From Clostridiaceae bacterium DTU079 (GTDB lineage Bacteria; Bacillota; Clostridia; Acetivibrionales; Acetivibrionaceae), in contig LFSC01000007.1 in assembly GCA_001512505.1 (NCBI GenBank), positions 1 to 50,920 of the forward strand: a stretch of 50,920 bases of DNA, written 5' to 3'. Each line of letters starts with the position of its first letter. Position 1 is the first letter of the stretch. A model generated the notes under the pieces. That model saw nothing but the letters and a program-made list of their open reading frames with translations. It was not told where the DNA came from and ran no database searches. This document shows positions 36,562-45,263 of this stretch, piece after piece. The position numbers and the translations under genes were made by a program.

Positions 36562-36831
36562 TTAGGATCCTATTTCTTTAAAACTTTCGATAACACTGCT
36601 AATATCTCTCTCCATTTCCCTGGCCTTTTTAAAAGCCTCTTCAATTAACTTTCTTTCAGTTTCATCAGTTACAAATTCCTGAAGTATTTCGTCCGAGGCA
36701 ATATCTAAACCTCCAATAGGTTAATCTGTCCCCGTTGCATAGTAATAATCCTTTCCTTTTGCAGTGCCTATTTTCTGTCCTATATCAAAAAAATCCCCTG
36801 ATAAAGCTTCCTCGGTTGCAATGAAAAACAT
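36562..36831 (-). pseudogene. Small gene interrupted by a stop codon
   Basis: The ATG at 36831 overlaps the stop of the upstream lipoprotein gene (TAATG), a coupled start. The frame reads MFFIATEEALSGDFFDIGQK to GKDYYYATGTD, then TAA at 36721-36723. It carries on in the same frame with PIGGLDIASDEILQEFVTDE and EEAFKKAREMERDISSVIES to a second stop at 36562. An 88-residue protein with a single nonsense codon is the simplest reading. TAA has no known recoding as Sec or Pyl. The Gly-Thr/Lys-rich first part and helical second part match no family I know. Confidence 0.6.
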
Positions 36832-37427
36832 TAGTTGCCTTTAACAGCCTCTTCAATATCCTGAGGTGTTATGGTGTTATTCAGAAGCTTCATATTAAAA
36901 GGTTTATTCAAAACTTTTCCGAGGTTCTCTCTAAAATCCGGATTGTTTTCGACTTGATTAATAAAATCATCACTCATATCGAGCTTTATCTCATTAGACT
37001 CATCAATTAAATACATAAACATTAAAAATTGGCGAACATCATTTTCTACTTTCAATATTTCATCAAACGGCACGGTCTTCTGATCTAGCTCAGGTGCATC
37101 TGAATTTTCATAGTTGTAATAACTGTATGTAACTGTATTTCCGGTAAGGTCCAGCACACGGTAATAATCATCCATTCCTAAATTTACAAAGAGTTTCATA
37201 ACCAACTGAGGTTGTTCTTGTTCTTCTGAATGATCATAATAATCTGTTCCGCTTTTAGAAGCAATAGCCTTCTGTCCTCCATCCTTTTGATTTTCATTCT
37301 TTGCAAACTTCGAACAAGAAGTCATTAAAAACAAGCACATTAACAGAGCTAAAATTATTCCTATAGAACCTTCCGATTTCATTAATATTCCCAGCTTTGT
37401 CTGTACAGGTTTTGATTTCAGTGTCAT
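36831..37427 (-). CDS. Lipoprotein, unknown function
   Basis: About 198 residues from ATG 37427, chosen because GGGAGG sits 7 nt before it. An unusually long N-region (MTLKSKPVQTKLGILMKSEG) precedes the hydrophobic core and lipobox LMTSC (Cys38). The exported part is acidic and contains LVMKLFVNLGMDDYYRVLDLTGNTVTYSYYNYE, then a helical C-terminus. No family is recognised. The following small gene starts within its stop codon. Confidence 0.65.
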   Translation of the reverse strand: MTLKSKPVQTKLGILMKSEGSIGIILALLMCLFLMTSCSKFAKNENQKDGGQKAIASKSGTDYYDHSEEQEQPQLVMKLFVNLGMDDYYRVLDLTGNTVTYSYYNYENSDAPELDQKTVPFDEILKVENDVRQFLMFMYLIDESNEIKLDMSDDFINQVENNPDFRENLGKVLNKPFNMKLLNNTITPQDIEEAVKGN

Positions 37428-37442
37428 TTTAGATCCTCCCAT

Positions 37443-38041
37443 TATTAAAATTCATTCACTCCTACAATTATATGACAAATTTCCCATAATACAAGTAGAA
37501 ATATAATGTGTATTAATTTAGTAATGCTTACTACCGATTGCATACTACGATGCTTTAAATTGTCAAAACGCGATTATAGGCCTTCCTACCGGAAGACCTA
37601 TAACGAAATTTCTACTATAGAATTAACTTTCGCACATGGTTAATGTGCAACAAACATTTAAAAAATCAATAGCTTCAGGCAAAAAGTCCAAGAAACCTCT
37701 TCCGTAAGATATTAACCAACCCCATTAAATCAACGCTTTGGTGGTTCTTAAATATGTCATTGTATCACATAAAATGCAAGCAGAAAATTGGTTTACTATG
37801 ACAGTTGATAACTTTTTCAAAAAATTTCTATACACTCATTGCTAAAAAACTGTGGGGGTTAAACGTTGCCAAAATGCCTTGGATGCCTCACCGGAATCTG
37901 CTATTTATATCAAGGTAAACTACCAGTTGTTTCCTGTGAAAATTAATTATATAATAAACCATTCATTTTAAAGAATATATTCTTATAGCAAAAATACTTT
38001 GCCATCATTAAAACTCAAATATTTTTCTTTATTTCATCACT
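37443..38041. other. 600-base intergenic region
   Basis: A good hairpin lies at 37573-37600 (TATAGGCCTTCC / GGAAGACCTATA, one G-T pair). A 26-codon frame at 37866-37946 starts at TTG behind GGGGG and would give a four-cysteine peptide (MPKCLGCLTGICYLYQGKLP). I cannot show that it is expressed. Nothing else coding is seen; the region looks like decayed accessory DNA. Confidence 0.4.
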
Positions 38042-38491
38042 TCACACTCTATGTTCTGTAATTATTTCTTCCAGTATTTCCACTGCATCTTTTACATATT
38101 TGGGACACTTCGTGGTAAATACATCTGTTTGCCTTGCAGCATTCAATTGTCCCTCATCGCTTAAATCATACTGTATCAATTCTTTACAGTTTATTGAACC
38201 GTTTATCTCTCTAAACCTTGATGCAAAATCCTTAACCAATAGATAATTCAGCGTCTTGGAATATTGGTCGTGTTCATTATTCTGTCCGTACTTCAAACCC
38301 AAAACCATAAAAGCACCGGAAACTGCACCGCAAACTTCACCCATATAACCCATTCCGGCACCGAATGAGCACGCCATTTTAAGACCAAGCTTAGTATCTA
38401 CCCCAAAATCCTCACAAAAAGCACAAAATACCGATTGAGAGCAGTTAAATCCTTTATTGAAAAATTCAACTGCATATTTAGCTTTATTCAT
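38042..38491 (-). CDS. C_GCAxxG_C_C-family redox-type protein
   Basis: In this 149-residue protein, the conserved cysteine pattern of this small clostridial family is visible: FNCSQSVFCAF, GEVCGAVSGA, then later NCKEL and TKCPKYV. The family is taken to bind a metal or act in redox, without a proven reaction; some members are encoded next to oxidoreductases. It is monocistronic here. GAGGGG precedes the ATG by 6 nt. Confidence 0.82.
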   Translation of the reverse strand: MNKAKYAVEFFNKGFNCSQSVFCAFCEDFGVDTKLGLKMACSFGAGMGYMGEVCGAVSGAFMVLGLKYGQNNEHDQYSKTLNYLLVKDFASRFREINGSINCKELIQYDLSDEGQLNAARQTDVFTTKCPKYVKDAVEILEEIITEHRV

Positions 38492-38700
38492 AACAATCCC
38501 CTCTCTGATTTTGCGTATAATTATACATCATTCTGTATATTTATGCAATAATTATTTTATATTATTTCTAGACTTCAATGGCTGCATACAAACTCGGAAT
38601 TCAAAATATATAGCCAACTTAATGACAAATTTTGATTTTTGTGCTAATGTTAAAGAGTGTTGTTGAAATATCTATATAAAGGGGAGAAAACATTTCGGTT

Positions 38701-39633
38701 ATGGTAATCAAAATCACACTTATTGTAATCGCAGTAACCCTTTCAGCAATTGCAGGATTTTTTGGACTTATCGTTTTATTGGTATTGAATACATCCAAAA
38801 TGAATGCCAAACCTAAAATTGAACGTATTAATTTATCACCCATGCCCGGTGTGGATGAGAATTTTTATTTAGAATATAATAATGTTTTAACCTCGGAAGG
38901 CTTTGAATTTTCAGGAGATTATTCTGTAGTTACTGCACCGGATCAAGAAACTAAGATGAGAGTTTTTCTAAACTTCAATGAAGGCATAGAAGCAAGTTTA
39001 TATCAACTTCGAGTTAAGGATACCCAAAAAATAGTAATCTCTCTTGAGACAGAGTTTGAAGACGGTTTTAAAATTGCAACAACTACAAACCGTGAACCGT
39101 CGGTGTTTAAACTTAAAAATAAAAAGGTATTTGCACTGCCCGGGAAAGATTTGAAAGAACTAATTGCATTTCACCGGGAAAGAGTTAAGGAAGAAAGTGA
39201 AACAAGAATATCGTCGCAGAAAAAAATAAGTTCTTCTGTTATTGAGAGTATTGCAGATTCCTACATTAAAGAATTAAATGAACAACTTGAATACGGTATA
39301 CTAAAATACGATTCTGCTACCGATACATATAGGTTTACTCTTTATGGGGCTTTAAGGGGAACTTCTAAAATGATTTTGTACTCATTTACAAAAGACAGAA
39401 ATAAAAATACATTTGACAAACAACGCAGAGTTAAAAACAGGAAGAAGGAATTTATTGAAAGTCTTAATAAAACCGGTTTTATAATTATGGCATTTGGAGC
39501 AATGTATCTGATACTAGGAAAAGCGGAAAATTCCAGAGTATTATATTTCAGGATATCCTCTGTTTTACTGGGAGCCCTGATTGCTATTGTTACAGGATGT
39601 ATACTTCGAACCAAGAAGTTTGAAGACAGCTAA
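38701..39633 (+). CDS. Membrane protein, unknown function
   Basis: This 310-residue protein has an N-terminal helix (about 4-29), a soluble middle of about 200 residues rich in charged residues, and two C-terminal helices (IIMAFGAMYLILG and SSVLLGALIAIVTGCIL). No family is recognised. The ATG at 38701 has GGGGAG 14 nt upstream, rather far; an ATT six nucleotides earlier would sit at the usual distance. In the same frame past its stop lies a short helix-coding tail (39643-39720) resembling its own C-terminus. Confidence 0.6.
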   Translation: MVIKITLIVIAVTLSAIAGFFGLIVLLVLNTSKMNAKPKIERINLSPMPGVDENFYLEYNNVLTSEGFEFSGDYSVVTAPDQETKMRVFLNFNEGIEASLYQLRVKDTQKIVISLETEFEDGFKIATTTNREPSVFKLKNKKVFALPGKDLKELIAFHRERVKEESETRISSQKKISSSVIESIADSYIKELNEQLEYGILKYDSATDTYRFTLYGALRGTSKMILYSFTKDRNKNTFDKQRRVKNRKKEFIESLNKTGFIIMAFGAMYLILGKAENSRVLYFRISSVLLGALIAIVTGCILRTKKFEDS

Positions 39634-39642
39634 AAATAGATA

Positions 39643-39720
39643 TTGAAAGCGCTGGGAGTACTGGTTCCCATTATTACAGGCTATATAATACTTAAAACCA
39701 TCAAACCTAAGAATAACTAG
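39643..39720 (+). pseudogene. orphan tail resembling the preceding gene's C-terminus
   Basis: After the 39633 stop the same frame passes TAG and then reads LKALGVLVPIITGYIILKTI, ending at TAG 39720. This is like the last helix of the upstream protein (LLGALIAIVTGCIL). It may be a fragment of a second copy or an old tail left after a new stop arose. Confidence 0.35.
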
Positions 39721-39753
39721 AAGTCAATTTAAAGATTGGTTCACCAATAAAAA

Positions 39754-39786
39754 TCCGGCGTCAACCGAAAATCGGAAAACGCCGGA
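39754..39786 (-). terminator. terminator of the ferritin gene
   Basis: Stem TCCGGCGT / ACGCCGGA (39754-39761, 39779-39786) with an inner CCGA/TCGG pair, followed on the minus strand by TTTTTATT. It sits 14 nt past the ferritin stop and may also serve the converging gene. Confidence 0.85.
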
Positions 39787-39799
39787 CTCCAAGTCTACA

Positions 39800-40312
39800 T
39801 TAAAGAACTAAAGACGGTGCTGTATATACTCTTGCTTTCATTTCATTATCCAACATATACAAGCCCTTGGGATCGCCTGCAAACAAGTCATATTTCTTGA
39901 TATTGTCATCGGCATTCTTTTCTTCTTCGCCTTGTTCACTAATGAACCAGTCAAGGAATTGCATTGTACGGAAATCTTTAATTTTCATTGCAGCTTCATA
40001 TATATTGTTAATAGAAGCAGTTACATACTTTTCATGTTCTAAAGCTTTCACCAATGGGTCTTTAAAATTGTTGTATTTCTCATTTGGAGCAGCAACTTCC
40101 GTCAAAACCACTGATTCGCCGTTATTCAACAAGTACTGGCGGAACAACATAGCATGGTCCCGTTCTTCCTGTGCCTGTACGTAGAACCAATTTTCAAACC
40201 CGCTGAGATTTTGATCTGCATAATAATTTGCCATGTCCAGATACAAATATGCAGAATATAGTTCCTTATTTAGTTGTTCATTCAAAAGCTTTACTATTTC
40301 CTGATTAAGCAT
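39800..40312 (-). CDS. ftnA: Ferritin (non-haem iron storage)
   Basis: This 170-residue four-helix-bundle protein has the bacterial ferritin length. Ferroxidase ligands are visible: the first Glu in LNKELYSAYLYLDMA, the ExxH in QAQEERDHAM, a Glu near ALEHEKYV, and the Glu/Gln pair in FISEQGEEEKNADD. It oxidises Fe(II) and stores iron in a 24-mer, which also protects anaerobes from oxygen. Monocistronic; AAGGA precedes the ATG. Confidence 0.93.
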   Translation of the reverse strand: MLNQEIVKLLNEQLNKELYSAYLYLDMANYYADQNLSGFENWFYVQAQEERDHAMLFRQYLLNNGESVVLTEVAAPNEKYNNFKDPLVKALEHEKYVTASINNIYEAAMKIKDFRTMQFLDWFISEQGEEEKNADDNIKKYDLFAGDPKGLYMLDNEMKARVYTAPSLVL

Positions 40313-40597
40313 TCTGTCTCATCCTTCCTTTTCTTTAAGTTATTTTGCCACTATTCTATTCCAAAAATATCTTCCGTTTAATTGTCCATATCCATTATAT
40401 AACAAGTATATAAACTGTTGACGATATTTTAATTAATTTTACCAAATACTCTATGAACCGTCAAATGCTTTTGCCGTATTTGTCCGTTTTGCAGTGCTTC
40501 CTGTTGGACAGCAATGTCACCGGCAGTAATTATCATCAGTTTATATTATACCCTGTGAGCTATAATAAATTAGTAAGTTATAGAAACAACATAATCA

Positions 40598-42220
40598 CTA
40601 TTTATAGAAATGAGCATTACTTTGTTCATACAAAGTAATCAAGACATTTCTTGCAATTCTTTCATTGTCCCAGTTCTTCAAATCCTTATAAGCAATCAAG
40701 TTTGTGCCTTCAAAAACAAATATATACGGCGAGCTTGTATAACTCTGACTAGAGTATGGTAAGGGTTCAACACCATATATGAAAACATTCAAAACATGCC
40801 CGACATAATCGTATATATTGATCCCGAGCTTTTTTGCCTCTTGCTCTAAATTAAAACCCTCTCCGTAATTGTAATCCTGGTAATCCATCAATTCTTTGAG
40901 ATGAATTTTCCATCCCATACCACTGTTTACTGCAATCTGCTTATTCGCCGGTATTACACTTAAGATTTTATCCATTATAATTGTACTATCATCGACAACC
41001 CAAATACCACCGGAACCTTTTTTGACTGGTCTATACAAATGGATAATGGTATCTTCATTTTCGTCACTTGTATATGTTACCATACTCCCATCATCGTCAG
41101 AATGGGTTAGCTCAAAGGTACCCCCACTCTTTTTTATGGTATTAAAAACATAATCCTGTGCCACCTCCAACGGGTTAAGACGCCAAAGCTGCCGGCCGTT
41201 GTCCACCTCTTTTTGCATATCGGTATAGGACGGATCAATATTATATGGGATTAATTCATAAGAAATGTCGGAAATCTTAACCCATTTGCCGTCATCTCCC
41301 CCTACCAAATTAACCTCTGCCCATTCTCCTTGACGTTTAATTATACGAAATACATTTTTATGACCTTCTTGATATATATCCTTTTCATTGGTCGATTTGT
41401 ATATCTTCCCGGTTTTAACGATGCCGAAATTCGCATTGTCAAATAAATTTTTATCAAAGGAAACTGCTTTTTTAGAAATATATCCTTCTGTCGGAGGAAT
41501 ACTCATTACAGGAAGCTGAACATAATAGAAATCATCGTTTTCATCATAAATTACATACACAAGGTCATTTTTCATAAGTTCAACACCGACACCGTTTCCC
41601 TGGGGATCGGCAAGCAAATCGGTATCTTCTGTTACAATAGCAGTACGTGTGTCCGTCATATTTGCAGTTACACGCCGTATGCTCTTTTTTATTTGTTCAT
41701 TATCTTCTGACATCTTCATATAATCATCCGCCATGGCTTTATTGCCGCCCTCCCATATCGGATACTGAACATCTGTGGGCATACCGAAAATATAGGTATA
41801 GCCGTCCCCCTGCAAAGCAATCGAGCGGTTCCCGGGGTCTGTAATATCCTCATGGGTTAAATTATCACCTTCAAGCATTTCTATGTAAAACAACAATCCC
41901 GTGCCTACTCCGTATTCCTGGCGAATGGCCTTATGATAAACATATACTATATTATTTCTTTCTTCAATTTCATATTTATTTTCCCAGCTTCTCGGAAGCT
42001 CAAAATAGCACTCAAAGCTTTGGCAAAAATATGGTATATTGTTTTGGGAATTAAAACCCACCAACATTCCGACTACGCCGACAAAAATCAGAATCGAAAC
42101 AAAAGCCAAAGCCCCGGTCTTCTTCGCTTTTATGTTTAAAATATTCTCAAATCTCTTTTTCGCCCTTTTCCCGTTTTCAGAAAAACTCGTTGAAAGAGCA
42201 GGCGGTTTTAAAATTTTATT
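40598..42220 (-). CDS. Detached sensor half of a second BlaR1-like protein, with SH3-like region
   Basis: About 540 residues from ATG 42220. This start has its own strong ribosome site (GGAGGTG, 7 nt). After PPALSTSFSENGKRAKKRFENILN comes one membrane helix (TGALAFVSILIFVGVVGMLVGF), then an extracytoplasmic region. The middle (about 205-330) has two stretches like bacterial SH3 repeats (TRTAIVTEDTDLLADPQGNG; VKTGKIYKSTNEKD). In the protein family, LSTSFSENGK directly continues the M56 domain. Here the two are separated by a 58-bp insertion flanked by 8-bp repeats, which brings the ribosome site and start codon. So a single sensor has become two coupled proteins. Ligand unknown. Confidence 0.75.
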   Translation of the reverse strand, partial: NKILKPPALSTSFSENGKRAKKRFENILNIKAKKTGALAFVSILIFVGVVGMLVGFNSQNNIPYFCQSFECYFELPRSWENKYEIEERNNIVYVYHKAIRQEYGVGTGLLFYIEMLEGDNLTHEDITDPGNRSIALQGDGYTYIFGMPTDVQYPIWEGGNKAMADDYMKMSEDNEQIKKSIRRVTANMTDTRTAIVTEDTDLLADPQGNGVGVELMKNDLVYVIYDENDDFYYVQLPVMSIPPTEGYISKKAVSFDKNLFDNANFGIVKTGKIYKSTNEKDIYQEGHKNVFRIIKRQGEWAEVNLVGGDDGKWVKISDISYELIPYNIDPSYTDMQKEVDNGRQLWRLNPLEVAQDYVFNTIKKSGGTFELTHSDDDGSMVTYTSDENEDTIIHLYRPVKKGSGGIWVVDDSTIIMDKILSVIPANKQIAVNSGMGWKIHLKELMDYQDYNYGEGFNLEQEAKKLGINIYDYVGHVLNVFIYGVEPLPYSSQSYTSSPYIFVFEGTNLIAYKDLKNWDNERIARNVLITLYEQSNAHFYK

Positions 42221-42254
42221 CATTCGAAACACCTCCGTTTAAATAGGTTGAAAG
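42189..42254. repeat. 8-bp direct repeats flanking a 58-bp insertion
   Basis: GTTGAAAG occurs at 42189-42196 and 42247-42254, 58 bp apart. Removing one repeat plus the bases between them fuses the M56 frame (KAVLST) with the downstream frame (SFSENGKR) without a gap. Confidence 0.75.
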
Positions 42255-43070
42255 TACAGCTTTCTCGGTTTTTTGCATTGCTTTTAAAATGGTCAGGGAA
42301 TATTCTTTTCTAAAATTCATATCACTGTTTTTCACCACGACATCATCGCACGAATACTCCAGATCGCGGTTTGCTGCCTTTACCATTAAATATACTAGGG
42401 GATTGAACCAATGAATGGAATTTGCCGCAATGAGCAAAAGCTTATACCAGATATCTCCCCGTCTTATGTGGGTAAGCTCATGTTTTAACACAACATAAAG
42501 CTCATTGTTTGAATAATCGATATCCGGTAATAAAATCGTAGGCTTTAAAAATCCTATCATCATCGGACTTGCTATCTTATTGCATTCTAAAAGCTGAGGT
42601 TTGACTTTAAGCTTCATATCTTTGAGTACATCATCCAAAACCTCGATATTAACCTTCTTGCAATAGGGCTTGATTTTTATCTTGAAGATTATGTAGTTTA
42701 TAATGTGATATAGGAAAAAGACGACAGCACCTATTCCCCAAACAACAGTCAACAACTCCTGCAATGCAATGACCGGTGTGTAGTCGGTAGAAACAGGAGA
42801 ATCGCTGACTTTATATGTATAGCTGTCATCCGCAACCATAATAGGTACTCCCTCTTGTCTATAATATACTGTTTGATTGGGAACCGATATGTTTACAGGA
42901 GCTTTGGGCAATTCAATCCTTACCGGAATAATTAATCTTATGGCTATAATCAACCACACAAAATAACGCCATTTTGCACTGTAACGCTTGCTTAAAAGAG
43001 GCGAAATAATCAGCAGCAACAAGATAACTGCCGACATGGAAAGGGAAATGGCAAATACGTTTTTCAGCAT
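42216..43070 (-). CDS. BlaR1/MecR1-like M56 membrane metalloprotease (second copy)
   Basis: In this 284-residue protein, helices lie at about 5-25, 36-50 and 108-130, with zinc motif HELTH (H197, E198, H201) followed by YSCDDVVVK. It should cleave or inactivate the BlaI-type repressor encoded just upstream (start overlaps its stop by 1 nt, TAATG). The last 10 residues (YLNGGVSNE) lie in the inserted 58 bp. The sensor domain is encoded separately downstream. It is only loosely similar to the first M56 copy in this window, so the two are not a recent duplication. Confidence 0.88.
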   Translation of the reverse strand: MLKNVFAISLSMSAVILLLLIISPLLSKRYSAKWRYFVWLIIAIRLIIPVRIELPKAPVNISVPNQTVYYRQEGVPIMVADDSYTYKVSDSPVSTDYTPVIALQELLTVVWGIGAVVFFLYHIINYIIFKIKIKPYCKKVNIEVLDDVLKDMKLKVKPQLLECNKIASPMMIGFLKPTILLPDIDYSNNELYVVLKHELTHIRRGDIWYKLLLIAANSIHWFNPLVYLMVKAANRDLEYSCDDVVVKNSDMNFRKEYSLTILKAMQKTEKAVLSTYLNGGVSNE

Positions 43071-43438
43071 TACTCCGCCTCCTCAATGAACTTTTTCAGT
43101 TCCTCCAAATCCTCTTTTGAAATGTTTTTTCCGTCATACAATGATGCAACAAGGCTTTTGAGGGAATTGTTATGCAGTTTCTGTAAAAACGATTTGCTTT
43201 CTTTCTGCAGATATTCCTCTTTATTCACAAGGGGCTCGTAAACATTAAGCCTGCCCTCCTTGTGGTATTTTAGAAAACCACGGTCACACAAACGGGTAAG
43301 AAAATTTAGCACAGTGGTTTTCTGCCAGGTCTTATCAAGGTTAGCCATAATATAATCCGATGTTACCTTTTCCTCAGCATTCCAGATAACCATCATAATT
43401 TCAAGCTCGCTGTCGGGAAGTTTTTTTATGTTGGGCAT
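43070..43438 (-). CDS. BlaI/MecI-family repressor (second copy)
   Basis: This 122-residue winged-helix protein (LPDSELEIMMVIWNAEEKVTSDYIM, then TWQKTTVLNFLTRL as recognition region) has a C-terminal helical dimerisation part. It differs clearly from the first BlaI here. It should bind TTTTACAATTGTAAAA just upstream and so repress its own operon until the M56 partner is activated. Confidence 0.92.
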   Translation of the reverse strand: MPNIKKLPDSELEIMMVIWNAEEKVTSDYIMANLDKTWQKTTVLNFLTRLCDRGFLKYHKEGRLNVYEPLVNKEEYLQKESKSFLQKLHNNSLKSLVASLYDGKNISKEDLEELKKFIEEAE

Positions 43439-43452
43439 TTTATCCCTCCTTA

Positions 43453-43506
43453 TTTTACATTTGTCGAATCTATTTTTATTTTACAATTGTAAAACGTCAT
43501 TGTCAA
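43453..43506 (-). promoter_or_regulatory. promoter and classical BlaI operator of the second module
   Basis: Minus strand: TTGACA (43501-43506), 17-nt spacer, TAAAAT (43478-43483). A perfect 16-bp dyad TTTTACAATTGTAAAA (43479-43494) covers the spacer and -10, with the TACA/TGTA core of BlaI/MecI operators. A second half-site TTTTACA lies at 43453-43459. Confidence 0.85.
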
Positions 43507-43542
43507 GATGTGATAAATGAAAATCCACATATATTTTTATGT

Positions 43543-43598
43543 TTGACAATACGACCATGTGGTCGCATAATATAAGTAGGGATATGACCATGTGGTCA
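43543..43598 (+). promoter_or_regulatory. tetR promoter with two operators
   Basis: TTGACA (43543-43548) is followed 17-18 nt on by an ATAAT-type -10. The dyad GACCATGTGGTC occurs twice, at 43553-43564 in the spacer and at 43586-43597 after the -10. Centres are 33 bp apart, three helical turns. This is a strong case for autorepression by the TetR protein. Confidence 0.85.
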
Positions 43599-43621
43599 CA
43601 TAGCTTTGAAAGGAGGTTCTT

Positions 43622-44260
43622 ATGCCTCAAGATACCTTTTTTAACTTGCCGGAGGATAAAAGAAACTTGATAATCTCATCTGCTGTAGACGAATTCTCTA
43701 AAGCCGGCTATAATACAGCAAGTATAAATCAAATATGCAAAAAATCAAACATTGCCAAAGGAAGCTTCTATCAATATTTCAAAGATAAGCTGGATTTGTA
43801 CGTTTATATAATGACTTTGGCCATAAAAGAAAAAGTCAACTTTTTCTCCACTGCTATAGAAGAATCCCATAACTTAACTTTCATAGAACAGTTTCGATTG
43901 CTTTTTCTAAAAGGCATAGAATTCGCAAAAAAACATCCTCAATATGCAGCTTTAGGTGAGCAATTCTCCAAAGAAAATGATGAATCGGCTAAATCAGCAG
44001 TTATAAAGGAAGGAGACAAGCAATCGGAAGTCCTGTTTATTCAAATGATAGAAAACGCAAAAACCAAAGGTGAAATAGACAGCAGTGTTGATTCCTTAGC
44101 CTTAAGTATGTTACTGCAATCCTTAACCGGTGCAGTTAATAAGTATATGCTTAACAAGTTCGGCAATATCGGTTACGAATATAACGAAGACGATGTAAAT
44201 AACTTTGTAGACTCTCTCTTGCACATACTATTTAATGGGATCCGGAATAATAGTAATTAA
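43622..44260 (+). CDS. TetR-family transcriptional regulator
   Basis: This 212-residue protein has an N-terminal helix-turn-helix (KRNLIISSAVDEFSKAGYNTASINQICKKSNIAKGSFYQYFKDK, about 12-55), which is textbook TetR, and an all-helical ligand domain behind it. AAAGGAGG lies 6 nt before the ATG. It is followed after 18 nt by a membrane protein gene that it probably controls together with itself through the two upstream dyads. The inducer is unknown. Confidence 0.93.
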   Translation: MPQDTFFNLPEDKRNLIISSAVDEFSKAGYNTASINQICKKSNIAKGSFYQYFKDKLDLYVYIMTLAIKEKVNFFSTAIEESHNLTFIEQFRLLFLKGIEFAKKHPQYAALGEQFSKENDESAKSAVIKEGDKQSEVLFIQMIENAKTKGEIDSSVDSLALSMLLQSLTGAVNKYMLNKFGNIGYEYNEDDVNNFVDSLLHILFNGIRNNSN

Positions 44261-44278
44261 GATACAAGGAGGCTCACC

Positions 44279-44848
44279 ATGAAGAAGAAAATAGATTTTA
44301 TATTCGGAATGTTATTTGCAGTTGCTAACATAGTATTTATTGCATTGTTTCTAACCAATGATGCGTTTTTCAATTGGGCATTTGAAAGACACCATAATGT
44401 ATTGAGCTGGTATATAAGGCCCTTGTTTATAATACCGATTGTTATATTTGCATTCAAGAAAAGCTTTACCGGTATATTCGCTTCAATATTTGCTCTGTTT
44501 ACAAGTATGTTCTGGTTCCCCGTTCCCGCTGCAAACAACCCTCAAGTTTTAGAATTTTTAGCTTTTGAAATGGAATACCTAAAGGGTGAATGGACCGCTC
44601 CGAAAATTCTAATGAGTTTGGCAGTACCCCTATTTTTCTTTATGCTTCTTACAGCAGCATGGAAAAGAAACTGGAAATGGCTTTTAGGCGTTATCATAGG
44701 GGCAGCTGTATTAAAATTTATTTGGAGTATTGCCTTTAGCGGTGAAGCAGGCATGTCTATTTTAAAACCTGCATTATTGGGCTTGATTGTTTGTATCGGT
44801 GGGTTGGGTTATTATTTTATGAAGCATAAGCGTACAGATAAAAATTAA
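44279..44848 (+). CDS. Multi-spanning membrane protein under TetR control
   Basis: This 189-residue protein has about six helices and an N-terminus KKKIDFIFGMLFAVANIVFIALFL. There are few charged residues outside short loops. No family is recognised. AAGGAGG precedes the ATG. Co-directional with tetR at short distance, so it is the likely regulated target; export or stress roles are guesses. A decayed copy of its start and of the tetR end lies at the right edge of the window. Confidence 0.75.
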   Translation: MKKKIDFIFGMLFAVANIVFIALFLTNDAFFNWAFERHHNVLSWYIRPLFIIPIVIFAFKKSFTGIFASIFALFTSMFWFPVPAANNPQVLEFLAFEMEYLKGEWTAPKILMSLAVPLFFFMLLTAAWKRNWKWLLGVIIGAAVLKFIWSIAFSGEAGMSILKPALLGLIVCIGGLGYYFMKHKRTDKN

Positions 44849-45263
44849 GTTTTCTATGCTTATAACATCATCTTCTGTTATGGTTTTAGGAAGTGTTTGC
44901 ATAATACTGAACTGAAAGTCCTCAAGTCAAAGAAATATACATCTTACGAGAACATCTCCGGCACAGGAAATCCGCTTGGTATAATAGGTTCGCTTAAATG
45001 AATTCCATTGCCGGTAGAAAACAACCGTAAAAAGCTCTATTCAGGGAATCAAAACGTATGTTAACCAAAAACGGCTAAATTCATTTTCCATTAATTTAAA
45101 CACTATACCCTAAAAAATATAAAATAGCTATCTCTGCATTAACCTTCTTTGGCTTAACATTAAAACCTTCAGTTAAATTCATTTCTTATAAGTACCACTA
45201 GTTTGGCGAAAAGTACAGGTTTTTTGTTTCACTCCTTCTTAAAATTTTCGCATGGCTTCTCTC
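44849..45263. other. 415-base intergenic region
   Basis: No gene with a start is seen. The frame after the 44848 stop stays open for about 50 codons and reads protein-like near its end (YTSYENISGTGNPLGIIGSLK, stop about 45000). It has no start or ribosome site and may be a remnant. The rest is AT-rich without clear hairpins. Confidence 0.35.

Noticed and set aside
36721..36723. TAA considered as a recoded codon
   Set aside because: Known recoding uses TGA (Sec) or TAG (Pyl), and no recoding hairpin is evident. A nonsense mutation is simpler.
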